DNA from: Alkalibacterium subtropicum
Lineage (GTDB): Bacteria; Bacillota; Bacilli; Lactobacillales; Carnobacteriaceae_A
Length of the DNA stretch: 64,000 nt
Assembly: GCF_900112455.1 (NCBI RefSeq)
Contig: NZ_FOLT01000002.1
Coordinates: 301,128-365,127, forward strand
Direction: 5' to 3'
Part shown: positions 8,151 through 15,891 of the stretch, piece after piece
How the letters are laid out: every line of letters starts with the position of its first letter
How positions within the stretch are numbered: the first letter of the stretch is position 1
Position numbers and translations under genes: made by a program
Notes under the pieces: generated by a model
Databases searched by the model: none
Told to the model about the DNA's origin: nothing
What the model saw: only the letters and a program-made list of their open reading frames with translations

Positions 8151-8699
8151 CTATTTTGAATTGAAGAAATTAAATCTCTTCATAAATTCTCTGTCTTCAT
8201 TGTTATTTAACTCCCGCTCATCCCAGTCCATGATTCCTCTATTGAAGTTAAATGAATTATGCATCTCTTCCATCCAATCGAACATACCATTAAAGGAAAA
8301 GTCACTAAAACCTCTCATGTGATTTCCCATATCACCAAAAAATGACTCGGGATTCTCCGACCGATTCTCCTCGCTACTATCTAGATTTTCATCGCTAAAT
8401 CCCCACATTCTATTGTGCCAGTTATTCCAGCTATCGGTTTCTGTATCGTAACTTTTATTAGTGTTGTTTTCACTGCCATTCTCATCTGGAATGCTGTTCT
8501 CTCTGTTTCGGAAAGAATTTCCATGCATGCCTTCCATATGATCCCATATTGTCTCATCACGATCGTCCCAATATGGATCTGGCGACTGTTCCTGATTCCC
8601 ATGGGCTGCAACATTGCTCAGTTCACTGTTATATAGACTAACACTAGATACTCCTCCAATAACCAGTAAACTTGCGATATATTTTTTTCCTTTTTTCAT
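8151..8699 (-). CDS. Exported Met/Trp/Asp-rich protein of unknown function
   Basis: The ATG at 8699 is preferred over a GTG nine bases upstream because AGAGGTGGAG then sits as its RBS; the product is 182 residues. A signal peptide (KKGKKYIASLLVIGGVSSVSL) is followed by a low-complexity acidic mature part with repeated WDHMEGMHGN, NRMWGFSDENL, GDMGNHMRGFSDFSFNGM and WMEEMHNSFNF elements. No known domain is recognised. The spaced Met and His residues resemble copper-binding exported proteins, and GDMGNHMRG echoes the MGQHMRG stretch of the nearby sensor kinase. Cu(I) or other metal binding is inference. It has its own terminator. Confidence 0.7.
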   Translation of the reverse strand: MKKGKKYIASLLVIGGVSSVSLYNSELSNVAAHGNQEQSPDPYWDDRDETIWDHMEGMHGNSFRNRENSIPDENGSENNTNKSYDTETDSWNNWHNRMWGFSDENLDSSEENRSENPESFFGDMGNHMRGFSDFSFNGMFDWMEEMHNSFNFNRGIMDWDERELNNNEDREFMKRFNFFNSK

Positions 8700-8815
8700 T
8701 TTCTCCACCTCTTCTTATTCTATACCTTTAGTATAAAAAAGAATTATGGAGAAAAAATGGAGATTGCAGTTTATATTATTTTTTTGTTTATTCACTGGTT
8801 AATTGTTCAAAAAAA

Positions 8816-8845
8816 GACGTCAGCGACTGTTCATCCACTGACGTC
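8816..8845 (-). terminator. Intrinsic terminator after the M23 protein gene
   Basis: The 8-bp stem GACGTCAG (8816-8823) and CTGACGTC (8838-8845) is followed on the minus strand by TTTTTTTGAAC, 38 bases after the stop codon. Confidence 0.8.
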
Positions 8846-8882
8846 ATAATTTTACACTGACACGTACTAAATTTTGAAATTA

Positions 8883-10259
8883 CTAATTGATATAGTTCAT
8901 CGGATCAACGGTTTCTCCATTCCTATACACTTTGAAATCCAGGTGCACACCCGTAGAATCTCCAGTAGTCCCCATGATGCCGAGCTGTTGACCTTGTGAC
9001 ACTCGTTGACCACGCGCAACACTTAGATTAGGCTGCATATGCGAATACACTGATGTATAGCCATCACCGTGGTCTACCTTGACGTAATAGCCTAGGGCGC
9101 CATTATACCCGGCTGTAGTTACAGTACCGGCACGGGCAGCTATGATCGGGCCACTTCCTGCGATATCAACACCTGTATGGAATCGGCGATCGCCAAAAAT
9201 CGGATGAGTTCGCCAGCCATAGGGTGACGATATTCTCCCTCTAGCGGGTCTTGTCCATCCATTACTTGTTGGAGCCACATTCGATGAAGCCTCAGTCGAA
9301 CTTGCATTATTTGAAGACGTTGCAGCTTGTGGTTTATCGTTGGCTTTGGCGGCGGCAGCTGTTTTTGCCTCTGCCTTAGCTCTTGCTGCCGCTTCTGCTT
9401 TAGCCTTTGCTTCTGCTTCTCTCTGTGCTTTTTCCTGAGCGATACGGATCGCTTCTTGTCTAGCACGTTCTTCTTCAATGATGCGCTGTTTCTCAGCTTT
9501 CATTTCTTCATTTAATGTGCTGGTACGTTCTGCAAGGATCGCCTGTTCATTGATGAATGATTCTCTTTCTTCAGCATTCATCTCATATTTTTCTGCGATC
9601 TGAACGATTTTATCATCTAACTCAACACGCTGGTTGACTAAATTATTTCGGCTGACTTCCAGTTGAGCTTTAACTTTTTCCATCTCTTCCTGTTCAGCTT
9701 TAACTTGTTTTTCGTTTTCTTCTAAAGCATTCTGGTCAGCGATCTGTTCTCCCATAATATCCTGATTTGCAGTAACCAGTTTATTGACGACGTTGATGCG
9801 TCCAACTAAATCAGATAAGCTTTCCGCTGACATCAACAAGTCAACGATGTCTGAAGCGCTGGCGTTTGTCTGTACAGAACGTGCTTGTGATTCCAGTTGT
9901 TCATTACGGTTATCGATCTGCTGTTGCAGTTGAACGATTTCTTTCTGCAGACGTTCGATTTCTTCTTTGATGCGCTGGATTTCATTTTCCTGTTCATTGA
10001 TTTCCAGAACTAGAGTATCGATATCTGCTTGAAGGGCGGTCACTTCTTTTTCCAGTTGAGCTTTTTCTTTTTCAAGTGATGCCATTTTTTCTTCACGGCT
10101 CTGGACCTCAGTACCTATTTTTTGTGATTCACTTTCCAGTTCCTGCTGCTGAATTTCCAGTTCTTCTAATTTTTGAGAGGCTTCAACCTCTATCGGCTGC
10201 ATTAAAGGTCCTGCGAGAATTACTGATGCTATAAATGTTAAAATGTATTTTTTTTTCAC
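8883..10259 (-). CDS. Secreted coiled-coil protein with degenerate M23 (LytM) domain
   Basis: A GTG at 10259 with RBS AAGGAG is chosen over longer frames because the product then begins KKKYILTFIASVILAGPLM, a clear signal peptide. The 458-residue protein has a long coiled coil (about 30-260, EnvC/PcsB-like, with SASDIVDLLMSAESLSDLVGR), an Ala/Lys-rich linker and a C-terminal M23 domain. Zinc-site residues H and D of RFHTGVDIAG are present and SHMQP is kept, but the HLHF motif reads HLDF, with D441 replacing the second histidine. Such loss is typical of EnvC/NlpD-type activators of cell-wall hydrolases. Activity is therefore doubtful. It is a paralog of the gene at 11233-12501. Confidence 0.88.
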   Translation of the reverse strand: MKKKYILTFIASVILAGPLMQPIEVEASQKLEELEIQQQELESESQKIGTEVQSREEKMASLEKEKAQLEKEVTALQADIDTLVLEINEQENEIQRIKEEIERLQKEIVQLQQQIDNRNEQLESQARSVQTNASASDIVDLLMSAESLSDLVGRINVVNKLVTANQDIMGEQIADQNALEENEKQVKAEQEEMEKVKAQLEVSRNNLVNQRVELDDKIVQIAEKYEMNAEERESFINEQAILAERTSTLNEEMKAEKQRIIEEERARQEAIRIAQEKAQREAEAKAKAEAAARAKAEAKTAAAAKANDKPQAATSSNNASSTEASSNVAPTSNGWTRPARGRISSPYGWRTHPIFGDRRFHTGVDIAGSGPIIAARAGTVTTAGYNGALGYYVKVDHGDGYTSVYSHMQPNLSVARGQRVSQGQQLGIMGTTGDSTGVHLDFKVYRNGETVDPMNYIN

Positions 10260-10361
10260 GATATGTAGCTCCTTGTCCTTTGATATCTGTTTAGGTTGAT
10301 AGTACATTTTTATATTTTCTTTACGGCTAAGTGATTTCTACTTTTTTCTTTGTCAAAAAAT

Positions 10362-10367
10362 AGTATA
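10362..10367 (-). promoter_or_regulatory. -10 element of the 8883-10259 gene
   Basis: On the minus strand TATGCTATACT ends with the -10 TATACT about 95 bases before the start codon. The same 11 bases occur at the paralogous M23 gene. No good -35 is visible 17 bases upstream in either case, which suits an activator-dependent promoter (inference). Confidence 0.45.
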
Positions 10368-10510
10368 GCATAAAAATTACCAAAGTTTTATGCTATTTAT
10401 ATGACAAAATTAACTTATTATTTTAAAATTAATTAATTATTGTAAAAAACACATGTGTGATATATATGCAACAGTAATACGTAAAAATTTATCAACTGTT
10501 CCCAAATATA

Positions 10511-10542
10511 AAGAAGCCACTAAGTATTGCTTGTGGCTTCTT
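10511..10542. terminator. Terminator after the small exported protein gene
   Basis: AAGAAGCCAC (10511-10520) and GTGGCTTCTT (10533-10542) form a perfect 10-bp stem flanked by AAA and TTTT, 14 bases after the stop of the 10557-10898 gene. It could work in both directions. Confidence 0.8.
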
Positions 10543-10556
10543 TTATAATTTAACCT

Positions 10557-10898
10557 TTAATGCATGCTGTCCATACCTTTGAAATTATTACTTTGAGAAG
10601 ATCCACCTGTTCCATGCATATCCTTGTAATGCTCCCTAAGCTGCTGATTAGTTAACTCAGGATGCACTTCATTCAAATGCGGCTTCATTTGTCCGAAGTT
10701 GATAATCTCGTCTTCCATTAATCTTTCCATATCTTTAAAATCTTCCGCATCCATCACATCTGACATATGGTTATAACTGACATTGTTCTCTACACTGACT
10801 ATTTCTTGGTTTGTCATATCTTCTTTAACAATATCTGAGAAACCCAGTCCACCTGAAAAAGCTAAAGCCCCTGCTAGAATTCCACTAATCATATTCAT
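10557..10898 (-). CDS. Small exported Met/His-rich protein of unknown function
   Basis: The ATG at 10898 is chosen because AAGGAG stands 8 bases before it; a longer frame reaches 10949. The 113-residue product starts with NMISGILAGALAFSGGLGFSD, a short hydrophobic export segment, and continues with an acidic helical part containing YNHMSDVMDAEDFKDMERLM, FGQMKPHLNEVHPEL and the end HYKDMHG...GMDSMH. It resembles small Met-rich proteins of Bacilli, but no named domain can be assigned. It lies between the two M23 paralogs and has its own terminator. With the 8151 protein it makes a second Met-rich exported product in the island. Confidence 0.65.
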   Translation of the reverse strand: MNMISGILAGALAFSGGLGFSDIVKEDMTNQEIVSVENNVSYNHMSDVMDAEDFKDMERLMEDEIINFGQMKPHLNEVHPELTNQQLREHYKDMHGTGGSSQSNNFKGMDSMH

Positions 10899-11154
10899 TT
10901 GACCCATCTCCTTATAGTTATCTCTTCTTGCTAGTTTAATAATAACCATTAGTTATGGATATTTTATGGATTTCTGACAACTTTTAAACAGATGCTGAAG
11001 AAGAGACTGTTATGGTTCTTGAACAGGAACCCCTAATCAAAAGCCACTATTTTTCCGCTATACAATAAGACTTGAAGCTAAGGAATAAATATGGACTCAA
11101 CCACCTTTTCAGTTATTCGGCAATCAGATACTTCCATTTTCTAAAGCGATTAAA

Positions 11155-11190
11155 AAAGAGGAAGAAAACGTGGTCGTTTTCTTCCTCTTT
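11155..11190. terminator. Strong terminator after the second M23 gene
   Basis: A perfect 16-bp stem, AAAGAGGAAGAAAACG (11155-11170) and its complement (11175-11190), encloses the loop TGGT. On the minus strand the stem ends in CTCTTTTTTAATCG. Confidence 0.85.
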
Positions 11191-11232
11191 CAGTCCTATT
11201 CAATTGGTTTACTGAGAGAGCTTATCGTCCCT

Positions 11233-12501
11233 TTAGTTTAAATAGTTCATCGGGTTGACAGCTTCTCCGCCTTTGCGGACTTCAAAGTGCAGGTGAACGC
11301 CTGTTGAACGTCCGGTCGTTCCCATGATGCCAACCTGCTGACCCTGCGAGACGCTCTGGCCATTCGACACACTTAAACCTTTTTTCAAGTGCGCATATAA
11401 GGTAGAGTACCCGTCACCATGATCAACGATCACTGTATAACCATACGTGTCAGAGTATGATGCTTGGGTCACTGTTCCGGCACGTGAAGCAACAACAGAA
11501 CCGCTGCCTGCAATATCGATACCCGCATGGAAGGAATCGCGTTCACCCGTTACCGGATGGGTGCGATAGCCAAAAGGTGATGTCATATTGCCGCTTGCCG
11601 GACGGGTCCATCCACTGCTTTTTGGTTCTTTCGCCGCTTCAGATGAAGACGTTGAGACCTCCGCCTTTACTTCTACTTTAGCTTTTTCTTTTGCCGCTTT
11701 CTCTTTTTCTGCTTTCTTTTCTGCTTCGGCTTTTGCTTTTTCTTCCGCTTCTTTTTCTTTTTTGCGTTTTTCTTCAGCTAAACGCTCGGCTTCTTCTTTT
11801 TCACGTTCTTCTTCGAGAATACGCTGCTGTTCATTTTTCAGCTCTTCATTCAAGCTGCTTGTTCGTTCAGCTATGATGGTCTGTTCGTTGACGAATGACT
11901 CTTTTTCATCATCCGACATGTCAAACTTTTCAGCGACCTTAACGATCCTGTCTTCCAGCTCCGTACGCTGGCTGACGATGTCGTCCCGGTTGACTTTCAG
12001 TTCCGCTTCGGCGCTCTTCAGTTCTTCTTCCTGGCGTTTTGCTTGTTCTTCAGCTTTATCCAGCATCTTCTGGTCTCCTAATTGAGCCAGCTTGATATAC
12101 TGATCAGAAGAAGCTGAGTTATTCTCATCTTTCATTCGTTCGAACGGATTCGTTGAGTTCTTGACTTCATTCTTATTAGAACTTGCCTTGGTCATTAACT
12201 TTTCATTGCGCAGTTTCATCTGCTCTTCTAACTGAGCGATTTCCTTTTGAGTCTGTTCGATTTCTGTTTTGACACTTTCAATGTCTTCTTCTTGACTGCT
12301 GATATCTATAACAAGGTCATCGATGGTTGCCTGGGCGTCTGAAATAGTTTCTTCAAGCTCTGCTTTTTCCTTTTCAAAAGACTTATCTTCCTGACTCACG
12401 GCATCTTCTGAGTTTTGTGATGCATCCACTACTGTTAAACGTAACAAAGGTCCTGCCAGCACTAACGACGTCATTAATGATACAACAAATTTTTTGTTCA
12501 A
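11233..12501 (-). CDS. Secreted coiled-coil M23 (LytM) endopeptidase
   Basis: The 422-residue protein starts at TTG with RBS GGGGAG and has a signal peptide (NKKFVVSLMTSLVLAGPLL), a Glu/Lys-rich coiled coil (about 30-290) and a C-terminal M23 domain. The metal-site set is complete: H and D in FHAGIDIAG, and both histidines of HLHFEVR. It should cleave peptide cross-links in peptidoglycan outside the membrane, with the coiled coil controlling access, as in PcsB- or EnvC-like proteins. It is paralogous to the 8883 gene, with the same order of parts and similar promoter, but lacks the ASDIVDLLMSAESL segment. A WalR-like motif lies upstream. Confidence 0.9.
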   Translation of the reverse strand: MNKKFVVSLMTSLVLAGPLLRLTVVDASQNSEDAVSQEDKSFEKEKAELEETISDAQATIDDLVIDISSQEEDIESVKTEIEQTQKEIAQLEEQMKLRNEKLMTKASSNKNEVKNSTNPFERMKDENNSASSDQYIKLAQLGDQKMLDKAEEQAKRQEEELKSAEAELKVNRDDIVSQRTELEDRIVKVAEKFDMSDDEKESFVNEQTIIAERTSSLNEELKNEQQRILEEEREKEEAERLAEEKRKKEKEAEEKAKAEAEKKAEKEKAAKEKAKVEVKAEVSTSSSEAAKEPKSSGWTRPASGNMTSPFGYRTHPVTGERDSFHAGIDIAGSGSVVASRAGTVTQASYSDTYGYTVIVDHGDGYSTLYAHLKKGLSVSNGQSVSQGQQVGIMGTTGRSTGVHLHFEVRKGGEAVNPMNYLN

Positions 12502-12837
12502 AAAGAAAGCTCCCCATTCTATAAAAGTGATTTAAGTTAATTTTATGCTAATATTCTTACCGGTGCAGATATGAAACATTGTTATTCATACCTTTATTTT
12601 CTCCACTCGTATGAGTATAGCATAAACATGGGTGAAACTTTATTTAGTTTCTGTAACAAAACAAACAATGGATGTTACAAGATTGTATCATCATGACAGT
12701 TAGTATATAAAAATCGGTTTCAAAACCTTTGCTTCCATCCCCTCATCTAAATCCGGGACGGTGTTTTCATAAAAAGGCTAGTTCATCAGTCTTTTTTAGA
12801 GATTGAGTGCCCTTGACTTGTTTATTTTCAGACTTCA
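12502..12837. promoter_or_regulatory. Upstream region of the M23 endopeptidase gene
   Basis: No gene is seen here. On the minus strand the -10 TATACT (12614-12619) in the context TATGCTATACT precedes the M23 start by about 113 bases. Further upstream TGTTAC-N5-TGTATC (12673-12689, plus strand) fits the WalR box TGTWAH-N5-TGTWAH with one mismatch. WalR commonly controls cell-wall hydrolases in Firmicutes, so the match is plausible but unproven. Confidence 0.4.
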
Positions 12838-13455
12838 CTACTCTGGTTTCACCACGATCTTTCTTACAATGGTTGAGAACAGATTCTCTTTCTGTTCGAT
12901 TCGCAGGCCTGCCTTGCTGATATTTTCCAGTGTTTTCCTGTTGATGTTCGCTCCCCAGGTATTGACCGCCAGCGGGTTAAAGAGATCCATCGCCTTGCCG
13001 ACGGCTTCATTTTCACTGCGCATATGTTCCAGCATCAGAATCTTCCCATCGGGTTTGCAGACTCTGCCCAGCTCTTTCAAGCCTTTCACCGGGTCCGGGA
13101 CCGAGCAGAAAACACAGGTGGTGACGACATAATCAAAGGTATCATCCGGAAAGTCCAGCTGCTGGATATCCATTTCTTTGAGTGTCACTGTATAAGGCAA
13201 AGTCAGTGTATCCAGTTTGTTTCTGGCATGCTGCAGCATTTTCGGGCTGAAATCGATGCCGGTCAATTCAATGCCTGGAGGATAAAACGGCAGATTTGCA
13301 CCTGTTCCGATCCCTGCTTCCAGAACCTTTCCTTCAACTTCCTGCAGCATATCCTTTCGCCAGCTGTCTTTCATCATCTTGTCCATCGAGTCATAGACAC
13401 GGGATACCCGGTCATAGCGCTTTTTTATCTTGTCATTCAGGTTTTTTGCTCCCAT
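12838..13455 (-). CDS. Class I SAM-dependent methyltransferase, UbiE/MenG-like
   Basis: The ATG at 13455 is preceded by AAAGGAGGGG, so the 205-residue product is preferred over a longer frame. It has the Rossmann methyltransferase core with motif I VLEAGIGTGANL (about 44-55), the acidic residue in LTGIDFSPKML, motif II FDYVVTTCVFCSVPDP and LMLEHMRSE. It resembles UbiE/MenG-like and YcgJ-type methyltransferases. The substrate cannot be told from sequence, and no menaquinone genes lie nearby, so a quinone role is not claimed. Confidence 0.8.
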   Translation of the reverse strand: MGAKNLNDKIKKRYDRVSRVYDSMDKMMKDSWRKDMLQEVEGKVLEAGIGTGANLPFYPPGIELTGIDFSPKMLQHARNKLDTLTLPYTVTLKEMDIQQLDFPDDTFDYVVTTCVFCSVPDPVKGLKELGRVCKPDGKILMLEHMRSENEAVGKAMDLFNPLAVNTWGANINRKTLENISKAGLRIEQKENLFSTIVRKIVVKPE

Positions 13456-13576
13456 AAAGGGCCCCTCCTTTTGATTCGGTGTCTTCTTACTCTTATTTAA
13501 ATACAAACAGCGTCCAGTTACAAAACATACGACGTGATCTGACAGCCCATAACCCAAATATCTCTGATCAAACGAA

Positions 13577-13626
13577 AAGAACGTACACAACGAAGTGAAT
13601 GACCACTAGCCGTCGTATACGTCCTT
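13577..13626 (-). terminator. Terminator of the truA-kinase operon
   Basis: The segments 13577-13592 and 13611-13626 form a 16-bp stem. Three positions are A-C mismatches on the plus strand but G-U pairs in minus-strand RNA, so the structure is fully paired only in the transcript of truA and the kinase gene. It is followed by TTTTCGTTTGAT. Confidence 0.75.
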
Positions 13627-13673
13627 TTGATGTCCGGTTTACGTAAGCACCGTTCGCCGCTTTATTCTGTTCT

Positions 13674-14417
13674 CTATTCAGCTGATCTGGAGAAGCCTTC
13701 AGAAGTCAGATAGATATTGAGATCCGCTTCCATCGACTGAGTCAGCACAAGTTCCGCGTTGACTTTATCTGTCTTATTGTAATGGTCGACGGCTTTTTCC
13801 AGACTTGTGCCCCCCAACTGTTTTCTGTCGATCAGACGTTTTTCAAGTCTATCCAGCGTCGTATCGATAAAGACCGTATATTCAGCATACTCTTTCAGCT
13901 CATGCCATCCTTCTCTATCCAGCAGCAGATAATTCCCTTCGATGAGGACGATATCTGCATCCACGGTTATCGTTTCCTCTGAGACGTCATGAAGTGCCCG
14001 GTCGTATGTCGGCCAGTCAACTGATTCCTTCTCTCTGAGACCCTCTATTTTCTCTTTTAAGGCAGCTAAGTCAAAAGATTCAGGTATACCCTTGAAATCC
14101 TTCAAACGTTCCTCGTGGCCGTCTCTTGTGACGGTATGGTTTTCCAGATAAGCATTATAATGATGAAAGCCATCCATGGCAATCGACTGAAAACTGAATA
14201 GATGATCCAGTTCTTTGTAAAGATCTTCGAGGAATAAGGACAGGGCTGTTTTTCCAGCTCCCGGCGGTGCAGCCAGATAAACGATCACGCGCTCCTTTTT
14301 ATCCAGTTTCAGTTCGACCAGCTTCTCCAGCAGTGGGATGAATATCTCGTCCACTTCTTTTTCTGAAAATGAGACATCGATCAGATGACCTGTGACGTTG
14401 TATTGTCTATGGATCAT
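13674..14417 (-). CDS. P-loop nucleoside/nucleotide kinase family protein (uridine kinase / PanK-like fold)
   Basis: The 247-residue protein has the Walker A motif APPGAGKT (50-57), AMDGFHHYN (about 80-88), DWPTYDRALHD, VLIEGNYLLLDREGW and TTLDRLEKRLIDRK. This pattern fits the COG1072-like kinase family, related to uridine kinase and bacterial pantothenate kinase and often annotated nucleoside/nucleotide kinase family protein. The physiological substrate, a nucleoside or a sugar, is not known. It begins three bases after the truA stop, so the two genes are co-transcribed. Confidence 0.8.
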   Translation of the reverse strand: MIHRQYNVTGHLIDVSFSEKEVDEIFIPLLEKLVELKLDKKERVIVYLAAPPGAGKTALSLFLEDLYKELDHLFSFQSIAMDGFHHYNAYLENHTVTRDGHEERLKDFKGIPESFDLAALKEKIEGLREKESVDWPTYDRALHDVSEETITVDADIVLIEGNYLLLDREGWHELKEYAEYTVFIDTTLDRLEKRLIDRKQLGGTSLEKAVDHYNKTDKVNAELVLTQSMEADLNIYLTSEGFSRSAE

Positions 14418-14420
14418 TGC

Positions 14421-15206
14421 TTACCCCTCCTTGTGGTATCCGGGAATATCTTCTGTATCATAGTAGACGGTTTCCATACACAGGCCTGAAGGTGATAATG
14501 TCGGCCCGGCCGCTTCTCTGTCTCTGGCGGCAATGATTTCTTTTATCTCTTCCGGCTCGCGTCGTCCGTCTGCGACCTGCAGCAGTGTCCCCATCAGGAT
14601 ACGGATCATGTTGTACAAAAAGCCATTCCCTACGAAAGTAAACACCCACTCGTTCGTGTCTTCGTCCACTTTTACTGATGCCTGGTAGATGGTCCGGACT
14701 TTATCTTCTTTGTCTGAATGCGTGGAGGCGAAACTGGTGAAGTCATGTCTCCCGACCAGCTGTTTGAGCGCCTGCTCAACTTTTTCCCTTGTCATCGGGT
14801 AGCGGTGATGGTGGCTGTAGTGTCTCAAAAACGGATCGCGAAACCGGTTGTTATCGACGCGATACGTATATTTTTTCCCTTTGGCCAGGTAGCGTGCATG
14901 AAAGGAATCATCGACACGTTCCATGTCCAGAATGGTGATTTCCGACGTCGTTCCAGAATTCATGCCTGTCATTAATCCCACCGGATCTATGTCGAAAGGG
15001 AAATCAAAGTGAATGATCTGTCCTCTAGCATGAACGCCGGCATCTGTCCGACCCGCGCCGTGTACCCGGACGTTTTCTCCTTTAGCGATTTTAGTGAGCA
15101 CTTTTTCCAGATCCCCCTGGACCGTTCGCTCGTCCGGCTGTATCTGGTAGCCGGAAAAGTGGGTGCCGTCGTATATGATTTTTGCCTTGTACCTCAAACC
15201 CGTCAT
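14421..15206 (-). CDS. truA: tRNA pseudouridine(38-40) synthase TruA
   Basis: The 261-residue enzyme converts uridines 38-40 of the tRNA anticodon arm to pseudouridine. The catalytic aspartate is D55 in GAGRTDAGVHA; KYTYRVDNN, HDFTSFAS and FLYNMIRILMGTLLQVADGRR are further family motifs. Length is normal for a Gram-positive TruA. In related bacteria truA follows the ecfA1-ecfA2-ecfT genes; here the order is kept, but a repeat array and a terminator separate it from ecfT, so it needs its own promoter. Confidence 0.97.
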   Translation of the reverse strand: MTGLRYKAKIIYDGTHFSGYQIQPDERTVQGDLEKVLTKIAKGENVRVHGAGRTDAGVHARGQIIHFDFPFDIDPVGLMTGMNSGTTSEITILDMERVDDSFHARYLAKGKKYTYRVDNNRFRDPFLRHYSHHHRYPMTREKVEQALKQLVGRHDFTSFASTHSDKEDKVRTIYQASVKVDEDTNEWVFTFVGNGFLYNMIRILMGTLLQVADGRREPEEIKEIIAARDREAAGPTLSPSGLCMETVYYDTEDIPGYHKEG

Positions 15207-15275
15207 CGTTATCTTCCTTTTCTGTTAGCTAAAGATGCTTTTAATGTATGTAGAGTATGTTCTTTTAGATAGGTG

Positions 15276-15297
15276 GGATTCGGCTGAAGCCGAATCC
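15276..15297. repeat. Perfect hairpin bordering the 51-bp array (truA side)
   Basis: GGATTCGGC-TGAA-GCCGAATCC is a perfect 9-bp stem with a tetraloop between truA and the array. It has no T-tract, so it is not a standard terminator. Confidence 0.7.
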
Positions 15298-15339
15298 AGA
15301 CCTTATTAGACCTTATTGAGCTTAATCGAGCTGATTATT

Positions 15340-15743
15340 CTTTGGGCACGTCCAATGAGTGCATCATTAGCATCACTCAGGCTGTTTGTGGCCTGGGTAC
15401 GCTGAATGAGAGCATCATTGGCATTGCTCAAATCTCTTTCTATCTGAGTACGTTCATTGAGGGTCTCATTGGCATTACTCAAATCTCTTTCTGCCTGAGC
15501 ACGCGCAATGTGATCATCATTGGCATCACTCAGGCTGTTTGTGGCCTGGGTACGCTGAATGAGAGCATCATTGGCATTGCTCAAATCTCTTTCTATCTGA
15601 GTACGTCCATTGAGGGGCTCATTGGCATCGCTCAAATCGCTTTCTGCCTGAGCACGCGCAATGTGATCATCATTGGCATCACTCAGACCAATTCTCTTCT
15701 GAGTACGTCCAATGAACGCAGCGTAGGCATCACTCAAGATGAA
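15340..15743. repeat. Tandem array with 51-bp unit and 153-bp higher-order repeat
   Basis: The motif GCATYRCTCA starts at 15370, 15421, 15472, 15523, 15574, 15625, 15676 and 15727, exactly 51 bases apart. Units three apart are nearly identical: 15370 and 15523 agree at all 51 bases, and the next pairs differ at about two or three. The array thus grew by duplication of a 153-bp block. Because 51 is a multiple of three, frames stay open on both strands. The minus strand (15306-15737) would encode 17-residue repeats such as SDANDALIQRTQ, but its only start is a TTG without RBS. Each unit contains short dyads (CTCA...TGAG and AATGA...TCATT). Coding potential is uncertain. Confidence 0.9.
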
Positions 15744-15744
15744 T

Positions 15745-15838
15745 GATTAGGCGAGCACGCCTAATCAAGACATTATGCTAAACGCTAAGCGCCAAACAAG
15801 CCCTTCATCATGCTGATACTCGTCAAAAGACGAGTATC
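15745..15838. repeat. Two perfect hairpins on the ecfT side of the array
   Basis: GATTAGGCG-AGCA-CGCCTAATC (15745-15766) and GATACTCGTC-AAAA-GACGAGTATC (15815-15838) are perfect stems of 9 and 10 bp with tetraloops. Between them lies CTAAACGCTAAGCGCC. Together with the hairpin at 15276 they bracket the tandem array. Confidence 0.75.
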
Positions 15839-15858
15839 TCCCTTCCAATATAACGGAA

Positions 15859-15888
15859 AAAGGATAAAGATTCTCATCTTTATCCTTT
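15859..15888 (-). terminator. Terminator after ecfT
   Basis: AAAGGATAAAGAT (15859-15871) and its complement (15876-15888) form a perfect 13-bp stem with loop TCTC. On the minus strand it follows the ecfT stop by three bases and ends in CCTTTTTCC. Confidence 0.8.
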
Positions 15889-15891
15889 CAT

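Noticed and set aside
11588..12085. Plus-strand 165-codon frame opposite the M23 gene
   Set aside because: It is the antisense of a Glu/Lys-rich coiled coil, giving a Ser/Phe-rich translation without RBS or homology.
15340..15743. CRISPR array
   Set aside because: Units are contiguous and near-identical without spacers.
15342..15746. Open plus-strand frame across the 51-bp array
   Set aside because: It exists only because the unit length is a multiple of three; there is no RBS and the composition is not that of a typical protein.
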